A stretch of DNA of 64,000 nt from Actinophytocola sp044466355 (GTDB lineage Bacteria > Actinomycetota > Actinomycetes > Mycobacteriales > Pseudonocardiaceae). The notes beneath the pieces were generated by a model. That model was not told where the DNA came from and made no database searches. It saw nothing but the letters and a program-made list of their open reading frames with translations. The position numbers and the translations under genes are program-made. Shown here piece by piece: positions 37,469 to 46,032 of this stretch. The stretch spans positions 124,001 through 188,000 of the forward strand of contig NZ_JBITMQ010000013.1 in NCBI RefSeq assembly GCF_044466355.1, read 5' to 3'. The first letter of the stretch is position 1, and every line of letters starts with the position of its first letter.

Positions 37469-39793
37469 TCACAGCCCGTCGACCACCGCCGTCGCCGCGG
37501 TCTCCGTCAGGTCGCACACGTCGTGGGTGCGCTCCGCCCCGGGATCGTCGGCCGTGCGCTTGACGTAGATGTCGATGTTCTGCCCGTTGTCCTCCTCGAA
37601 CGACGACGGTAGGTAGCTCACCGAGAGGCCGCACAGGTTCTCGTCGGACCTGGTTCGCTTGCCCGCGAGCATGCCCACCCGCACCCGTTCGTCGCCGGAC
37701 GGCGCGCCGCCCTGCTCGAACGCGATGTCGAACTCGTAGTGCTCGCCGTCCCGGCTGAGCGTGAACCGGCAGTGCGTCGCTCGGTACCGCGCCACCGGTC
37801 CGGCCTCCCAGCCCGGCATGTCGTGCGCCACCGCGTCGGCGGCGCACGGGTCGTCACCCTCCAGGGACGGCTCACCCGCGGGCTCGGCCCGGGCGGGCAG
37901 CGAGGCGATCAGCTCCGCGAGGTGTCCGGTGTACCGTTCCGCCACCTCGCACGGCGCCGGTCCGGTGTCCGCGCCCACCCGTTCGACCGACACCTTCGCG
38001 CCGAACCCGGAGTCGTCGTACGGCACGAACGACGAGCAGGACGTCGCTTCCCCGTCCGGCCGTTCGTGGTAGACCTCCTGGTCGCCCGCCACTTCCCGGG
38101 TCATACCGGCACGGTCCCTTTCGGACAGGAACGCGTCGAGCCCGAGCCTGAGCTCGGCGACCGGTGCGCGGCCGTCCGAGATCACGAGCCCGCACTCGGT
38201 GAGCCGCATGCCGTCCTTCGGTGCGGGGACGACCTGCCCGTACCGGCGCAGGAGCGCGGCGGCGTGGAGGTGCGGCTCGCAGGGGTCGGCGGCGCGGACG
38301 CGCGCCATCAGCTTCTCGGTGCCGGGCGCGGTGGCGGCTGCCTTCGCCGCGTCCTCCCCGGCGGGCGTCTTCTCGGCCGGGGCACGCAGCCCGGTCATCA
38401 CGCCCCTGGTCACCTCGATGGCCGTGTCCGCCAGTGTGCCGATGCCGGGCGCGTCGCCGTCCGAGCCGTCCGACTCGGCCCGGAACCGGGTGACGAGGAC
38501 CAGGTTGTCGTCGCGGACGACGAGCACGTACTCGTTGACCACGTTGCCGTCGAACACCGAGACGGCCTGCTCGTACTCGGCGGTGTCGCCGAGCCCGTCG
38601 ACCGTGCCCTTCTCCTCCTCGTTGCCCGCGACGTCCCAGCGGTCCTCGTCCTGCGCGTCGACCAGGAACGTGCGCGCGGTGGCCGCGTCGTCGGCGACCA
38701 CGGCCGACAACGTGAAGTGCGCGAACCGGCCCTGGGGCCGCTCACCGCCGGTCTGTGCACCGCAGCTCAGGGTCTCGTAGCCGGGCTCGGTGTGCGTGCC
38801 GGACTCGTCGAGGACGTCCTTCTCGGTCGACCACGACGCCAGGACGTCCACGTCGACGAGGTGGCACAGGTTCCCGGTCCCGGCGGCGGTGTAGGTGTTC
38901 CGCCGTTCCTCCGCCGAAGGTGTGCCGGGTTCGGCGTCGCCCAGCAGGACGACCGCCGTGACCACGCCCGCGGCGAGCACCGCGACCAGGCCCAGCGCGC
39001 CTGCGACCAGCCACCCGCGGCGTGACCTCGCCGGTGGCGGGACCGGTCGGGCGGGCGGTGCGGCCGGGGTTTCGACCGGCTGGATCGGCGCGGTCGTCTC
39101 CGCCGTCTCGTGCCGCACCACGACGGGGATCGCCGGGTTGCCGAACTCCCGCACGGCCCACCGGACGTGGTCGACGTGCACCGTCGTCGCCGGGACCGTC
39201 GTGCACACCGGCAGGTCCGCCAGCACCGTCCCCGGCGCCGGCGTGCCGCCCACCACCTGGCCGGGTGCGAGCTGCACCCCGATCTCCACCGTCCCCGGCG
39301 CCGCGCCCGCGAGGTCGAGCCGCGCCGCCGCGGACCACGGCACCGTCGCCCGGCCCAGCCGCAGCCCGGTGGCGTCGACCTGGAACAGCGTCCAGCGCGC
39401 GGCGTGGGCGTTCACCACCCCCGCCAGCGCACCGACCACCACGACGACGATCACCGTGCGCGGCAGCGACGGCGCGTCGACCGCCGACGCGACCGCAACG
39501 GCGCCGGCGAGCCCGCCGAGCAGGCAGGCGACCTTGACCGTCAGCCACACGGTGGAGTTCGGCCGGTCGATCCGGTAGCGGACCGCACGCCGCAACCGTT
39601 GTGCCACCAGCGACGCCGCCACCAGCACCGCGAGCCCGCCGACGACCGCGACCAGCGCGCCGGGCCCGAACTCGTCGAACAAGGCGGTGCCCGCGATCAG
39701 CGCGGTGATCGCGCCCGCTGCCGCCACCACCTCCGCCAACCGCACCTGCCGCAGCCTGCGTTCTCGCCGCGCCAGCGCGGGAGCCGAATCCAC
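37469..39793 (-). CDS. Multi-module membrane protein with three Cys-paired extracytoplasmic modules
   Basis: A 774-aa protein of unknown function. N-terminal residues 20-130 have four hydrophobic segments. A cytoplasmic PH-like domain (FQVDATGLRLGRATVPWSAA) and a Pro-rich linker follow, then one more TM helix (WLVAGALGLVAVLAAGVVTA, about 265-285). The outer part contains three modules, each opening with a Cys (NLCHLVDVDVLASW; DPCEPHLHAAALLRRYG; DPCAADAVAHDMPGW) and carrying a second Cys 25-50 residues later, like DUF3558-type lipoprotein domains. It probably senses or binds at the cell surface; nothing further can be said. It is an insertion in the Rv3041c-Rv3024c-like row. Confidence 0.7.
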   Translation of the reverse strand: MDSAPALARRERRLRQVRLAEVVAAAGAITALIAGTALFDEFGPGALVAVVGGLAVLVAASLVAQRLRRAVRYRIDRPNSTVWLTVKVACLLGGLAGAVAVASAVDAPSLPRTVIVVVVVGALAGVVNAHAARWTLFQVDATGLRLGRATVPWSAAARLDLAGAAPGTVEIGVQLAPGQVVGGTPAPGTVLADLPVCTTVPATTVHVDHVRWAVREFGNPAIPVVVRHETAETTAPIQPVETPAAPPARPVPPPARSRRGWLVAGALGLVAVLAAGVVTAVVLLGDAEPGTPSAEERRNTYTAAGTGNLCHLVDVDVLASWSTEKDVLDESGTHTEPGYETLSCGAQTGGERPQGRFAHFTLSAVVADDAATARTFLVDAQDEDRWDVAGNEEEKGTVDGLGDTAEYEQAVSVFDGNVVNEYVLVVRDDNLVLVTRFRAESDGSDGDAPGIGTLADTAIEVTRGVMTGLRAPAEKTPAGEDAAKAAATAPGTEKLMARVRAADPCEPHLHAAALLRRYGQVVPAPKDGMRLTECGLVISDGRAPVAELRLGLDAFLSERDRAGMTREVAGDQEVYHERPDGEATSCSSFVPYDDSGFGAKVSVERVGADTGPAPCEVAERYTGHLAELIASLPARAEPAGEPSLEGDDPCAADAVAHDMPGWEAGPVARYRATHCRFTLSRDGEHYEFDIAFEQGGAPSGDERVRVGMLAGKRTRSDENLCGLSVSYLPSSFEEDNGQNIDIYVKRTADDPGAERTHDVCDLTETAATAVVDGL

Positions 39794-39882
39794 CTGATCC
39801 CCTTCCGTCGACGAACGTCAGGGGTCATCACAGGGCAGGCCGTCACCGCGGGCCAGGCCACCTCCCGGCCATTTGTGGCCGG

Positions 39883-40821
39883 TCAGTCCGCCAGGTGGGA
39901 CAGCAGGAACGCGCGCACCTGGTCGAGGTCCGCGGACAGCGCCACGTCGACCTCGCGCCGGTCGTCCGGCTGCCGTGCCGGCCGCCTGTCCGCGATCACG
40001 CCACCCCGGCCGGGCCCGAACCCGCAGTCGACGTCGACCGGCATCGCGGTCGTGTGCAGCAGGCCCGGCTTGACGGCCTCCGCCACCGCGACCGCGTCGT
40101 GGATCACCATGCCGTCCCGGCCCAGCGATCGTGCGTAGTGCTCGCGGTAGGCGGCCGTCAGCGACACGAGCGCCGCCCCGCGCGGGCCGGCGGCGGCCAG
40201 CGAGTCCAACCACGGCCCGTCGACCGCGCACCGCGTCGTCAGGTCCATCGGCACCAGCGTGACCGGCACCGACTCCTCCACGAGCACCCGCCGCGCCGCC
40301 TCCGGGTCGCTCCAGATGTTGAACTCGGCCGCGGCCGTCACGTTGCCGCCCGCCAGCGCGCCACCCATCACCACGAGCCGGGCGATCTTGCCGTGGACGG
40401 CCGGGTGCGCCGCCAGCAGCAGCGCGATGTTCGTCAGCGGGCCGATCGCCACGACCGTCACCGGCGACGGCGCCGACTCGAGCAGCGACACCAGCAGCGA
40501 CACCGCGTCGACCCCCGCCACGCCCGTCGCCCGTTCCGGCAGTGTGCCGGACCGGCCGGACAGGCCGTCGGTGCCGTGGACGTGCCGTGCGCGGTGCTGG
40601 TGGGGGTGCACGAGCGGCCGTTCGGCGCCCGCCGCCACCGGCACGTCGTCACGTCCGCACAGCGCGAGCACCCGCAGCGCGTTGCGGGTCGTCGTCGCGA
40701 GGCCGACGTTGCCGAACACCGTGGTCACCCCGATCAGGTCCACGCCGGGGGCCGCGCACGCCAGCGCCAGCGCGAACGCGTCGTCGACCCCGGGATCGGT
40801 GTCGATGATGAGCGGTGACAT
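39883..40821 (-). CDS. Inosine-uridine preferring nucleoside hydrolase
   Basis: A 312-aa hydrolase that cleaves the N-glycosidic bond of nucleosides. The calcium-binding N-terminal motif DTDPGVDDA, the middle VVAIGPLTNIALLL and AEFNIWSDPEAA, and the late HDAVAVAEA are all present, so it looks active. It serves nucleoside salvage. The ATG of MSPLIIDTDPG is clear. It is divergent from the hexapeptide acyltransferase across 60 bp. Confidence 0.9.
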   Translation of the reverse strand: MSPLIIDTDPGVDDAFALALACAAPGVDLIGVTTVFGNVGLATTTRNALRVLALCGRDDVPVAAGAERPLVHPHQHRARHVHGTDGLSGRSGTLPERATGVAGVDAVSLLVSLLESAPSPVTVVAIGPLTNIALLLAAHPAVHGKIARLVVMGGALAGGNVTAAAEFNIWSDPEAARRVLVEESVPVTLVPMDLTTRCAVDGPWLDSLAAAGPRGAALVSLTAAYREHYARSLGRDGMVIHDAVAVAEAVKPGLLHTTAMPVDVDCGFGPGRGGVIADRRPARQPDDRREVDVALSADLDQVRAFLLSHLAD

Positions 40822-40881
40822 GCACCAGACGGTAGCCGCCTGCTGCCACCGCACACGAGCCGTCGGATACGGTCACCTGCC

Positions 40882-41640
40882 ATGACATCCATGTGGGGTT
40901 CGCCGGTCGCCGAGCGCGTTCGTGGCTGGCGGCGGGCACGCAGGGACCCGAACCAGGCGCGGTTCCTGACCGTCGACTCGCTGCGCTGGGTGATCCGCAA
41001 CAAGGCGTGGACGCCGTGGTACCTGGTGCGCTACTGGCGGCTGCTGAAGTTCCGCGTCGCCAACCCGCACATCGTGCTGCGGGGCATGGTGTTCCTCGGC
41101 AAGGACCTCGACGTCCACTGCCGGCCCGGCTACGGCCGGATGGAGATCGGCCGCTGGGTCCACATCGGCGACGGCAACGCGATCCGCTGCCACGAGGGGT
41201 CGCTGCGCATCGGTGACAAGGCCGTGTTCGGCAGGCAGAACGTGGTCAACTGCTACCTGGACATCGAGCTCGGCGAGGCCGCGCTGGTCGCCGACTGGGT
41301 GTACATCTGCGACTTCGACCACGTGACGTCCGACATCGACATGCCGATCAAGGACCAGGGCATCGTGAAGGCCCCGGTGCGGATCGGGCCGGACACGTGG
41401 ATGTGCACCAAGGTCACGATCACCAAGGGCAGCCGCATCGGGCGGGGTGTGGTCGTGGGCGCCCACGCGGTCGTGAAGGGCGACATCCCGGACTACGCGG
41501 TGGCGGCGGGCATCCCCGCCAAGGTGGTCCGCGACCGCCGCGCCACCTACGAGGCGGAGGCGCAGCGCCGTGCCGCCGTGGCCGACATGTCCCGCAAGGC
41601 CGCCGCCGCCCTGAAGAAGACCCTGGAGACGCACAACTGA
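40882..41640 (+). CDS. Hexapeptide-repeat acyltransferase
   Basis: A 252-aa left-handed beta-helix acyltransferase with the hexad repeats IRIGPDTWMCTKVTITKGS and RIGRGVVVGAHAVVKGDIPD and the acceptor loop DFDHVTSDID. It is like the Rv3034c protein, which has been proposed to acylate the methylglucose lipopolysaccharide. Helical N- and C-terminal caps are longer than in acetyltransferases such as WbbJ. Position near the MGLP-like genes supports, but does not prove, that role. It is 62 bp before a pair of small membrane-anchored proteins. Confidence 0.82.
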   Translation: MTSMWGSPVAERVRGWRRARRDPNQARFLTVDSLRWVIRNKAWTPWYLVRYWRLLKFRVANPHIVLRGMVFLGKDLDVHCRPGYGRMEIGRWVHIGDGNAIRCHEGSLRIGDKAVFGRQNVVNCYLDIELGEAALVADWVYICDFDHVTSDIDMPIKDQGIVKAPVRIGPDTWMCTKVTITKGSRIGRGVVVGAHAVVKGDIPDYAVAAGIPAKVVRDRRATYEAEAQRRAAVADMSRKAAAALKKTLETHN

Positions 41641-41660
41641 GCCAGGCCGCTTTGGTCGTC

Positions 41661-41702
41661 GCGAAAGCGTGGTGAAAGCGGCGCCGTGAGAATCCCGGGC
41701 CC
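41661..41702 (+). promoter_or_regulatory. Duplicated promoter block, copy 1 (leaderless-type)
   Basis: CGAAAGCG, GGTGAAAG and GAGAATC run to the ATG with no ribosome site. The GAGAAT hexamer ends 9 nt before the ATG, where a -10 element of a leaderless transcript would lie. The same block precedes the paralogous gene. Confidence 0.5.
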
Positions 41703-42323
41703 ATGGCGTATCCACCACAGCAGGGACAGTACGGCGGCTACCCGGGGCACGGCGCCCCGCCGAAGAAGGACCGGGCGCCGCTGATCGCGAGCATGATCTT
41801 CGTGGTGGCGGTGCTGGCGGGGCTTGGCATCACGGGCTTCGTGACGCCCGGGTTCTTCCTCGGCGACGACGACGGCGGCGGGAACAGTTCCGCGAGCGGT
41901 GACTCCGGGGGCGGCGGGATCGAGGACGGCCCCAAGGACCCCGACATGCCGGGTGTCCCCGGGAGCGACGAGGACCCCGCTGGCGGTCCCGCTGACGGTC
42001 CCGCTGACGGCCCCGGCACGGACGGGGGTGTCAGCGCCGAGGACGGTGAAGCGTTCGTCGAGGAGTTCATCACCGCGGTCAACGACCTCGACAGCGTCGG
42101 GGCGAACGAGATGGTGTGCGCCGACGCACCGAGCAACAGCCTCGTCGACTTCGTGATCAAGAAGGACCCCGAGCTGGCGATCGACTCCGTCGAGAACACC
42201 AAGTACTTCCTGGACGTGGAACTGAAGGGCACGCTGGGTGGCGAGCCGCTGAACCTCGGCAAGGTCACCGTGAAGCTCACGGACTCGAACGCGCCCTGCG
42301 TCTTCACGTTCAACGCGGGCTGA
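41703..42323 (+). CDS. Membrane-anchored DUF-like small protein (copy 1)
   Basis: A 206-aa protein with a short Gly/Tyr/Gln-rich cytoplasmic head (AYPPQQGQYGGYPGHG), one TM helix (LIASMIFVVAVLAGLGITGFV), an acidic Gly/Pro spacer with an imperfect GPADGP repeat, and a C-terminal domain of about 100 residues outside the membrane (EAFVEEFITAVNDLDSVGANEMVC). The two Cys (in MVC and APC) could form a disulfide. I do not know the function. The domain resembles the NTF2-like accessory domains of actinobacterial membrane proteins. It is paralogous to the next gene. Confidence 0.75.
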   Translation: MAYPPQQGQYGGYPGHGAPPKKDRAPLIASMIFVVAVLAGLGITGFVTPGFFLGDDDGGGNSSASGDSGGGGIEDGPKDPDMPGVPGSDEDPAGGPADGPADGPGTDGGVSAEDGEAFVEEFITAVNDLDSVGANEMVCADAPSNSLVDFVIKKDPELAIDSVENTKYFLDVELKGTLGGEPLNLGKVTVKLTDSNAPCVFTFNAG

Positions 42324-42337
42324 GCCCTTTCACCAGC

Positions 42338-42378
42338 ACGAAAGCGCGGTGAAAGGACGGGACCGAGAATCACGGCCC
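42338..42378 (+). promoter_or_regulatory. Duplicated promoter block, copy 2 (leaderless-type)
   Basis: CGAAAGCG, GGTGAAAG and GAGAATC recur with one base shorter spacing directly before the ATG of the paralogue. Conservation of non-coding sequence right to the start codon, with no Shine-Dalgarno sequence, suggests each copy is separately transcribed without a 5' leader. Confidence 0.5.
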
Positions 42379-43287
42379 ATGGCGTATCCATCGCAACAGG
42401 GGCAGTACGGCGGCTATCCGGGGCAGCAGGGACCGTACGGTCCGCCGAAGAAGGACCGGGCGCCGCTGATCGCGAGCATGATCTTCGTGGCCGCGGTGCT
42501 GGCCGGGCTCGTCATCACGGGCTTCGTCGCGCCCGGGTTCTTCCTGTCCGACGGCGACGGCACGAGCGGTGGGAACAGCGCCGGTGCGGGTGGAGCCGAC
42601 TCACCAGGGTCGGCCGCCGAGACGCCCGCGGCGGACGGCGGTGACGCGGACGTCCGCGCGTTCGCGGACGACCTCGTCGCGGCGGCGAACGCCAAGGACA
42701 AGACCGCGTTGCGGGAGTTCCCCTGCCCCGACGCCCGGTCCGGCGTCGCGCAGGCCATCGCGGAGATCGTGACCATCGACGGCGCGGAGCTGCGCGGCAT
42801 CAGCGAGGTCGACGCCGAGACCTACGTCGTCGGGGTCAGCATCACCTACGAGGGCCAGAGCGCGCCGTTCGCCGCCACGGTGACGAAGTCCGGTGACGGG
42901 TGGTGCTGGCAGGACTTCGCACCGGGCTCGGGCGGTTCCGGTGACTCCGGTGACTCCGACGACGGCCCGGCGTCCGGCCCCGGCAGCGGGTCCGGCGCGG
43001 ACACCGGCGCGGCCGAGGCGTTCGCGGAGGAGTTCGTCGCCGCGCTCAACGCCAAGGACGCCGACAAGGCGAACGGCATGTACTGCCCGGACGCGGCCAA
43101 GGGCATCGTCGACTACGTGGTCGGCAAGAACCCGCGGCTGGCGATCGACGGCACCGACACCACCAACGTCTTCCACACGGCGATGCTGACCGGGACGTTG
43201 GACGGAAAACCCCTGCGCCGCGGCAAGATCACCGTGGAGCTCAAGGGCAGCCACGCCCCGTGCGTGTTCACGTTCAGCGCGGGCTGA
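42379..43287 (+). CDS. Membrane-anchored DUF-like protein with two modules (copy 2)
   Basis: A 302-aa paralogue of the previous gene with the same head (AYPSQQGQYGGYPGQQG) and TM helix, but two exported modules. The first (about 100-195) runs from DVRAFADDLVAAANAKDKTA to DGWCWQDF. The second (about 215-302), AEAFAEEFVAALNAKDADKANGMYC to CVFTFSAG, is the counterpart of the single module in copy 1. The ATG at 42379 is chosen by exact alignment with copy 1. Function is unknown; a tandem duplication plus module gain explains both genes. It ends 4 bp from the convergent glycosyltransferase. Confidence 0.75.
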   Translation: MAYPSQQGQYGGYPGQQGPYGPPKKDRAPLIASMIFVAAVLAGLVITGFVAPGFFLSDGDGTSGGNSAGAGGADSPGSAAETPAADGGDADVRAFADDLVAAANAKDKTALREFPCPDARSGVAQAIAEIVTIDGAELRGISEVDAETYVVGVSITYEGQSAPFAATVTKSGDGWCWQDFAPGSGGSGDSGDSDDGPASGPGSGSGADTGAAEAFAEEFVAALNAKDADKANGMYCPDAAKGIVDYVVGKNPRLAIDGTDTTNVFHTAMLTGTLDGKPLRRGKITVELKGSHAPCVFTFSAG

Positions 43288-43291
43288 CGCC

Positions 43292-44539
43292 TCAGGTCGT
43301 GAACGCGTTGCCGCTCGCGATCTTGGGGCGGCCAAGCGGTTCGTGCTCGCGGACGGTGGCCGACTCGTACACGGCCACCGTCTGCTCCGCGATGCCCTGC
43401 CAGTCGAACTCCTTCGCGAGACGGGCCTTCGCGGCGCGGGCCCTGCGGGCGGCCGCGGCCCGGTCGGTCAGCACGGCACGCACGGCCGTCGCGATCCCGT
43501 CGACGTCGCCGGGGGTCACCGACAGCCCGGTCTCGCCGTCCACCACCAGCTCCGCCAGACCGCCTGCCGTGGACGCCACCAGCGGTGCCCCCGCCGCGGC
43601 GGCCTCCAGCGCGACGATCCCGAACGGCTCGTAGCGCGACGGCAGCACGACCGCGTCCGCGGTCGCCAGCAACGCCTTCAGCGCCCGGTCCGGCAGGTGC
43701 CCCACGAAGTCCACCGACCGCCGCACCCGCAGCTTGCGCGACTGCTCCACCAACGCCGACGCCTGCCTGCCCTGGCCGGCCACCACCAGCCGCGTGCCCG
43801 GGAAGGCCCTGCGCACCCGCGGCAGCGCGGCCAGCAGGTCGTGGACACCCTTCTCCCACTCCAGGCGCCCGAAGTACACGACCACCGGCGCCCCGGCCGG
43901 CGAGTACCGCTCCCGCGCCGCCTGCACGGACGCCGCCGACGGCCGCCAGCCCTGCGGGTAGATGCCGTTGTGGATCACGGCCATGCCGGTGACCTCGAAC
44001 AGGTGCGACACCTCGGCCCGCATCGCCGTCGAGCACGTGATCAACGCGTCGGCACGGTTCGCCAGCCACCACTCGACCGAGTGAATCTGCTGGTTCAGCG
44101 ACTGCGACAGCCACCCGCTGTGCCTGCCCGCCTCGGTCGCGTGGATGGTCGCCACCAGCGGCACGGCGAAGAAGTCCGCCAGCGCGATCGCCGGGTGCGT
44201 CACCAGCCAGTCGTGGGCGTGCACGACGTCCGGCCGCCAGCCACCCAGCTGGGACAGCCCGGCCCGCACCATCCCGTGACCCATCGCGAGGGTCCACGCG
44301 ACCAGGTCCTTCTCGAACGTGAGGTGCGTCGGGTCCTCCGCGACCCGCACCACCCGCACGCCCTCGACCACAGTGTCGGTGGTCGGGTGGGTCAGCGCGT
44401 CCGTGCCCGCCTCGTGCCTGCACAGCACCACGACCTCGTGGCCGAGCCCGGTCAGCTCGGTCGCGAGCGCGTGCACGTGCCTGCCCAGCCCGCCGACGAT
44501 CACCGGCGGGTACTCCCACGACAACATCAGCACGCGCAT
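43292..44539 (-). CDS. GT4 glycosyltransferase, MGLP glucan synthase type (Rv3032-like)
   Basis: A 415-aa GT-B enzyme with MRVLMLSWEYPPVIVGGLGRH (glycogen-synthase-like donor loop with GGLGRH) and the E-x7-E motif in EPFGIVALEA. In mycobacteria the corresponding alpha-1,4-glucosyltransferase elongates the methylglucose lipopolysaccharide and also contributes to capsule glucan. The start overlaps the stop of the GH57 gene by 1 nt. Together with GH57 and the methyltransferase it forms an operon. Confidence 0.88.
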   Translation of the reverse strand: MRVLMLSWEYPPVIVGGLGRHVHALATELTGLGHEVVVLCRHEAGTDALTHPTTDTVVEGVRVVRVAEDPTHLTFEKDLVAWTLAMGHGMVRAGLSQLGGWRPDVVHAHDWLVTHPAIALADFFAVPLVATIHATEAGRHSGWLSQSLNQQIHSVEWWLANRADALITCSTAMRAEVSHLFEVTGMAVIHNGIYPQGWRPSAASVQAARERYSPAGAPVVVYFGRLEWEKGVHDLLAALPRVRRAFPGTRLVVAGQGRQASALVEQSRKLRVRRSVDFVGHLPDRALKALLATADAVVLPSRYEPFGIVALEAAAAGAPLVASTAGGLAELVVDGETGLSVTPGDVDGIATAVRAVLTDRAAAARRARAAKARLAKEFDWQGIAEQTVAVYESATVREHEPLGRPKIASGNAFTT

Positions 44540-46032
44540 CAGACCAACAACCCCCGTGCGTCCAACCGCCCGAACACGCCGTCCTCGGCCCGCAACGCCG
44601 CCGCCCGCGCGAACCGCGACGGGTGGTCCGCCCGCAGCAGCGCGGCCAGCTCCGCGAACCGGTCGCCGTGCACCTTCGCGCGCCGCCGCGCGTAGTCCGC
44701 CGCCGAGTCCTTCGTGACCATGAACGCCCAGTCGCTCGACAGCGTCAGCAACGCCTCGCGCACCAGCTGGTCCCGCACCGGGTCGCGGTGGGGCACCGGC
44801 GGCACCGCCATCAGCTCCTCCTGCAGCGCGGCGCCCGCGCCGACGAGGTCCGACACCTGCTCGCCGTCCCACACACGCCAGTCCTTGCCGGAACCCCACG
44901 ACGACGCGGGCAGCTCGACGGGTTCGCCGACGTGCCCCGCCTCGATCGCGCCGCGCAGCGTGGTGACCCGCACCCCGGCCTCGGGCAGCGCCCGCAGGAC
45001 GGCGTCCAGCCAGGCCGGGCCTTCGTGCCACCAGTGGCCGAACAGCTCGGTGTCGTACGCCGCCACCACGAGCCCCGGCCGGCCGTGGCGGTCCCGCAGC
45101 GACCGCAACCGGGCGGCGACCGTCTCGACGAAGTCCGCCGCGTGCCGCGCGACCGCGGCGGCCGCGAGCGCCGGGTCGTAGGGCTTCTTCTCGTGCGACG
45201 GCACGTGTTTGCCGGTCACCCGGGACGGTTTCAGCCCGCTGGGGTGGTCGAACGTGTGGAAGTCGCGGTAGGCGCCGTCGCCGGGGTAACCCGCCTTCGG
45301 CGACCACACCCGGTACGTCACCTCGAGGTCGCGGCCGAAGCACAGCACGTCCGACGACCCGACCGGCCGCGCCGCGTGCGTGTCGCCGTGCAGCGCGGGC
45401 CCGTCGACGAGGAACCGTCGGACACCCGCATCCTGGTAGCCGGTCTCCATGCCGGGCGCGTAGCCGCATTCCGGCGCCCAGATGCCCTCCGGCACCCGGC
45501 CCACCCGGAGTGCGGTGTCCGCGAGGCCCGTCCGCAGCGCGAACCGGCGCACCTCCGGACGGAGCAGGGGCTGGAACGGGTGGGTGGCGGGGCCGCCGAG
45601 CAACTCGACGACGCCCGCGTCCACGAGCGGGCGCAGCACCGGCGAGAACCCGTGCCGCCACCGCGACTCGAACAGCTCCAGCGCGTGGCCCGCGGCACGG
45701 AACTCGGCGGCGGCGACGTCCCGCAGCAGCGGTTCGGTCCACCGGGTCGCCGCGAACTGCGCGCGCAGCTGCCAGTTGCCGAGCCAGTCGTGGCACGCCC
45801 GCAGCGCGTACGGGTCGTCGAGCTGCGCGGCCAGCACCGGCGTCACGCCGAGCGTCAGCACGTCGCGGTGCCCCTGCGCGGCGAAGCGGTCCAGCAGCTC
45901 GACCAGCGGCAGGTAGGAGTGCGCCCACGCCTGGTAGAGCCACTCCTCGCCGACCGGCCACGTGCCGTGGTGGGGGAGCCAGGGCAGGTGGCTGTGCAGC
46001 ACCAGGCAGAACGAGCCGGTCGGTTCGGTCAC
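44539..46032 (-). CDS. GH57 1,4-alpha-glucan branching enzyme (Rv3031-like)
   Basis: A 497-aa family 57 hydrolase-fold enzyme: first metal or substrate strand VLHSHLPWLPHHG, nucleophile Glu in GIWAPECGYAPGM and acid Asp in AAYDTELFGHWWHEG, followed by a long helical domain. In mycobacteria this type is a branching enzyme for the methylglucose lipopolysaccharide. It is independent of glgB (GH13) at 14164-16344, so this genome has two unrelated branching enzymes. GTG 46032 overlaps the preceding methyltransferase stop by 4 nt. Confidence 0.88.
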   Translation of the reverse strand: MTEPTGSFCLVLHSHLPWLPHHGTWPVGEEWLYQAWAHSYLPLVELLDRFAAQGHRDVLTLGVTPVLAAQLDDPYALRACHDWLGNWQLRAQFAATRWTEPLLRDVAAAEFRAAGHALELFESRWRHGFSPVLRPLVDAGVVELLGGPATHPFQPLLRPEVRRFALRTGLADTALRVGRVPEGIWAPECGYAPGMETGYQDAGVRRFLVDGPALHGDTHAARPVGSSDVLCFGRDLEVTYRVWSPKAGYPGDGAYRDFHTFDHPSGLKPSRVTGKHVPSHEKKPYDPALAAAAVARHAADFVETVAARLRSLRDRHGRPGLVVAAYDTELFGHWWHEGPAWLDAVLRALPEAGVRVTTLRGAIEAGHVGEPVELPASSWGSGKDWRVWDGEQVSDLVGAGAALQEELMAVPPVPHRDPVRDQLVREALLTLSSDWAFMVTKDSAADYARRRAKVHGDRFAELAALLRADHPSRFARAAALRAEDGVFGRLDARGLLV

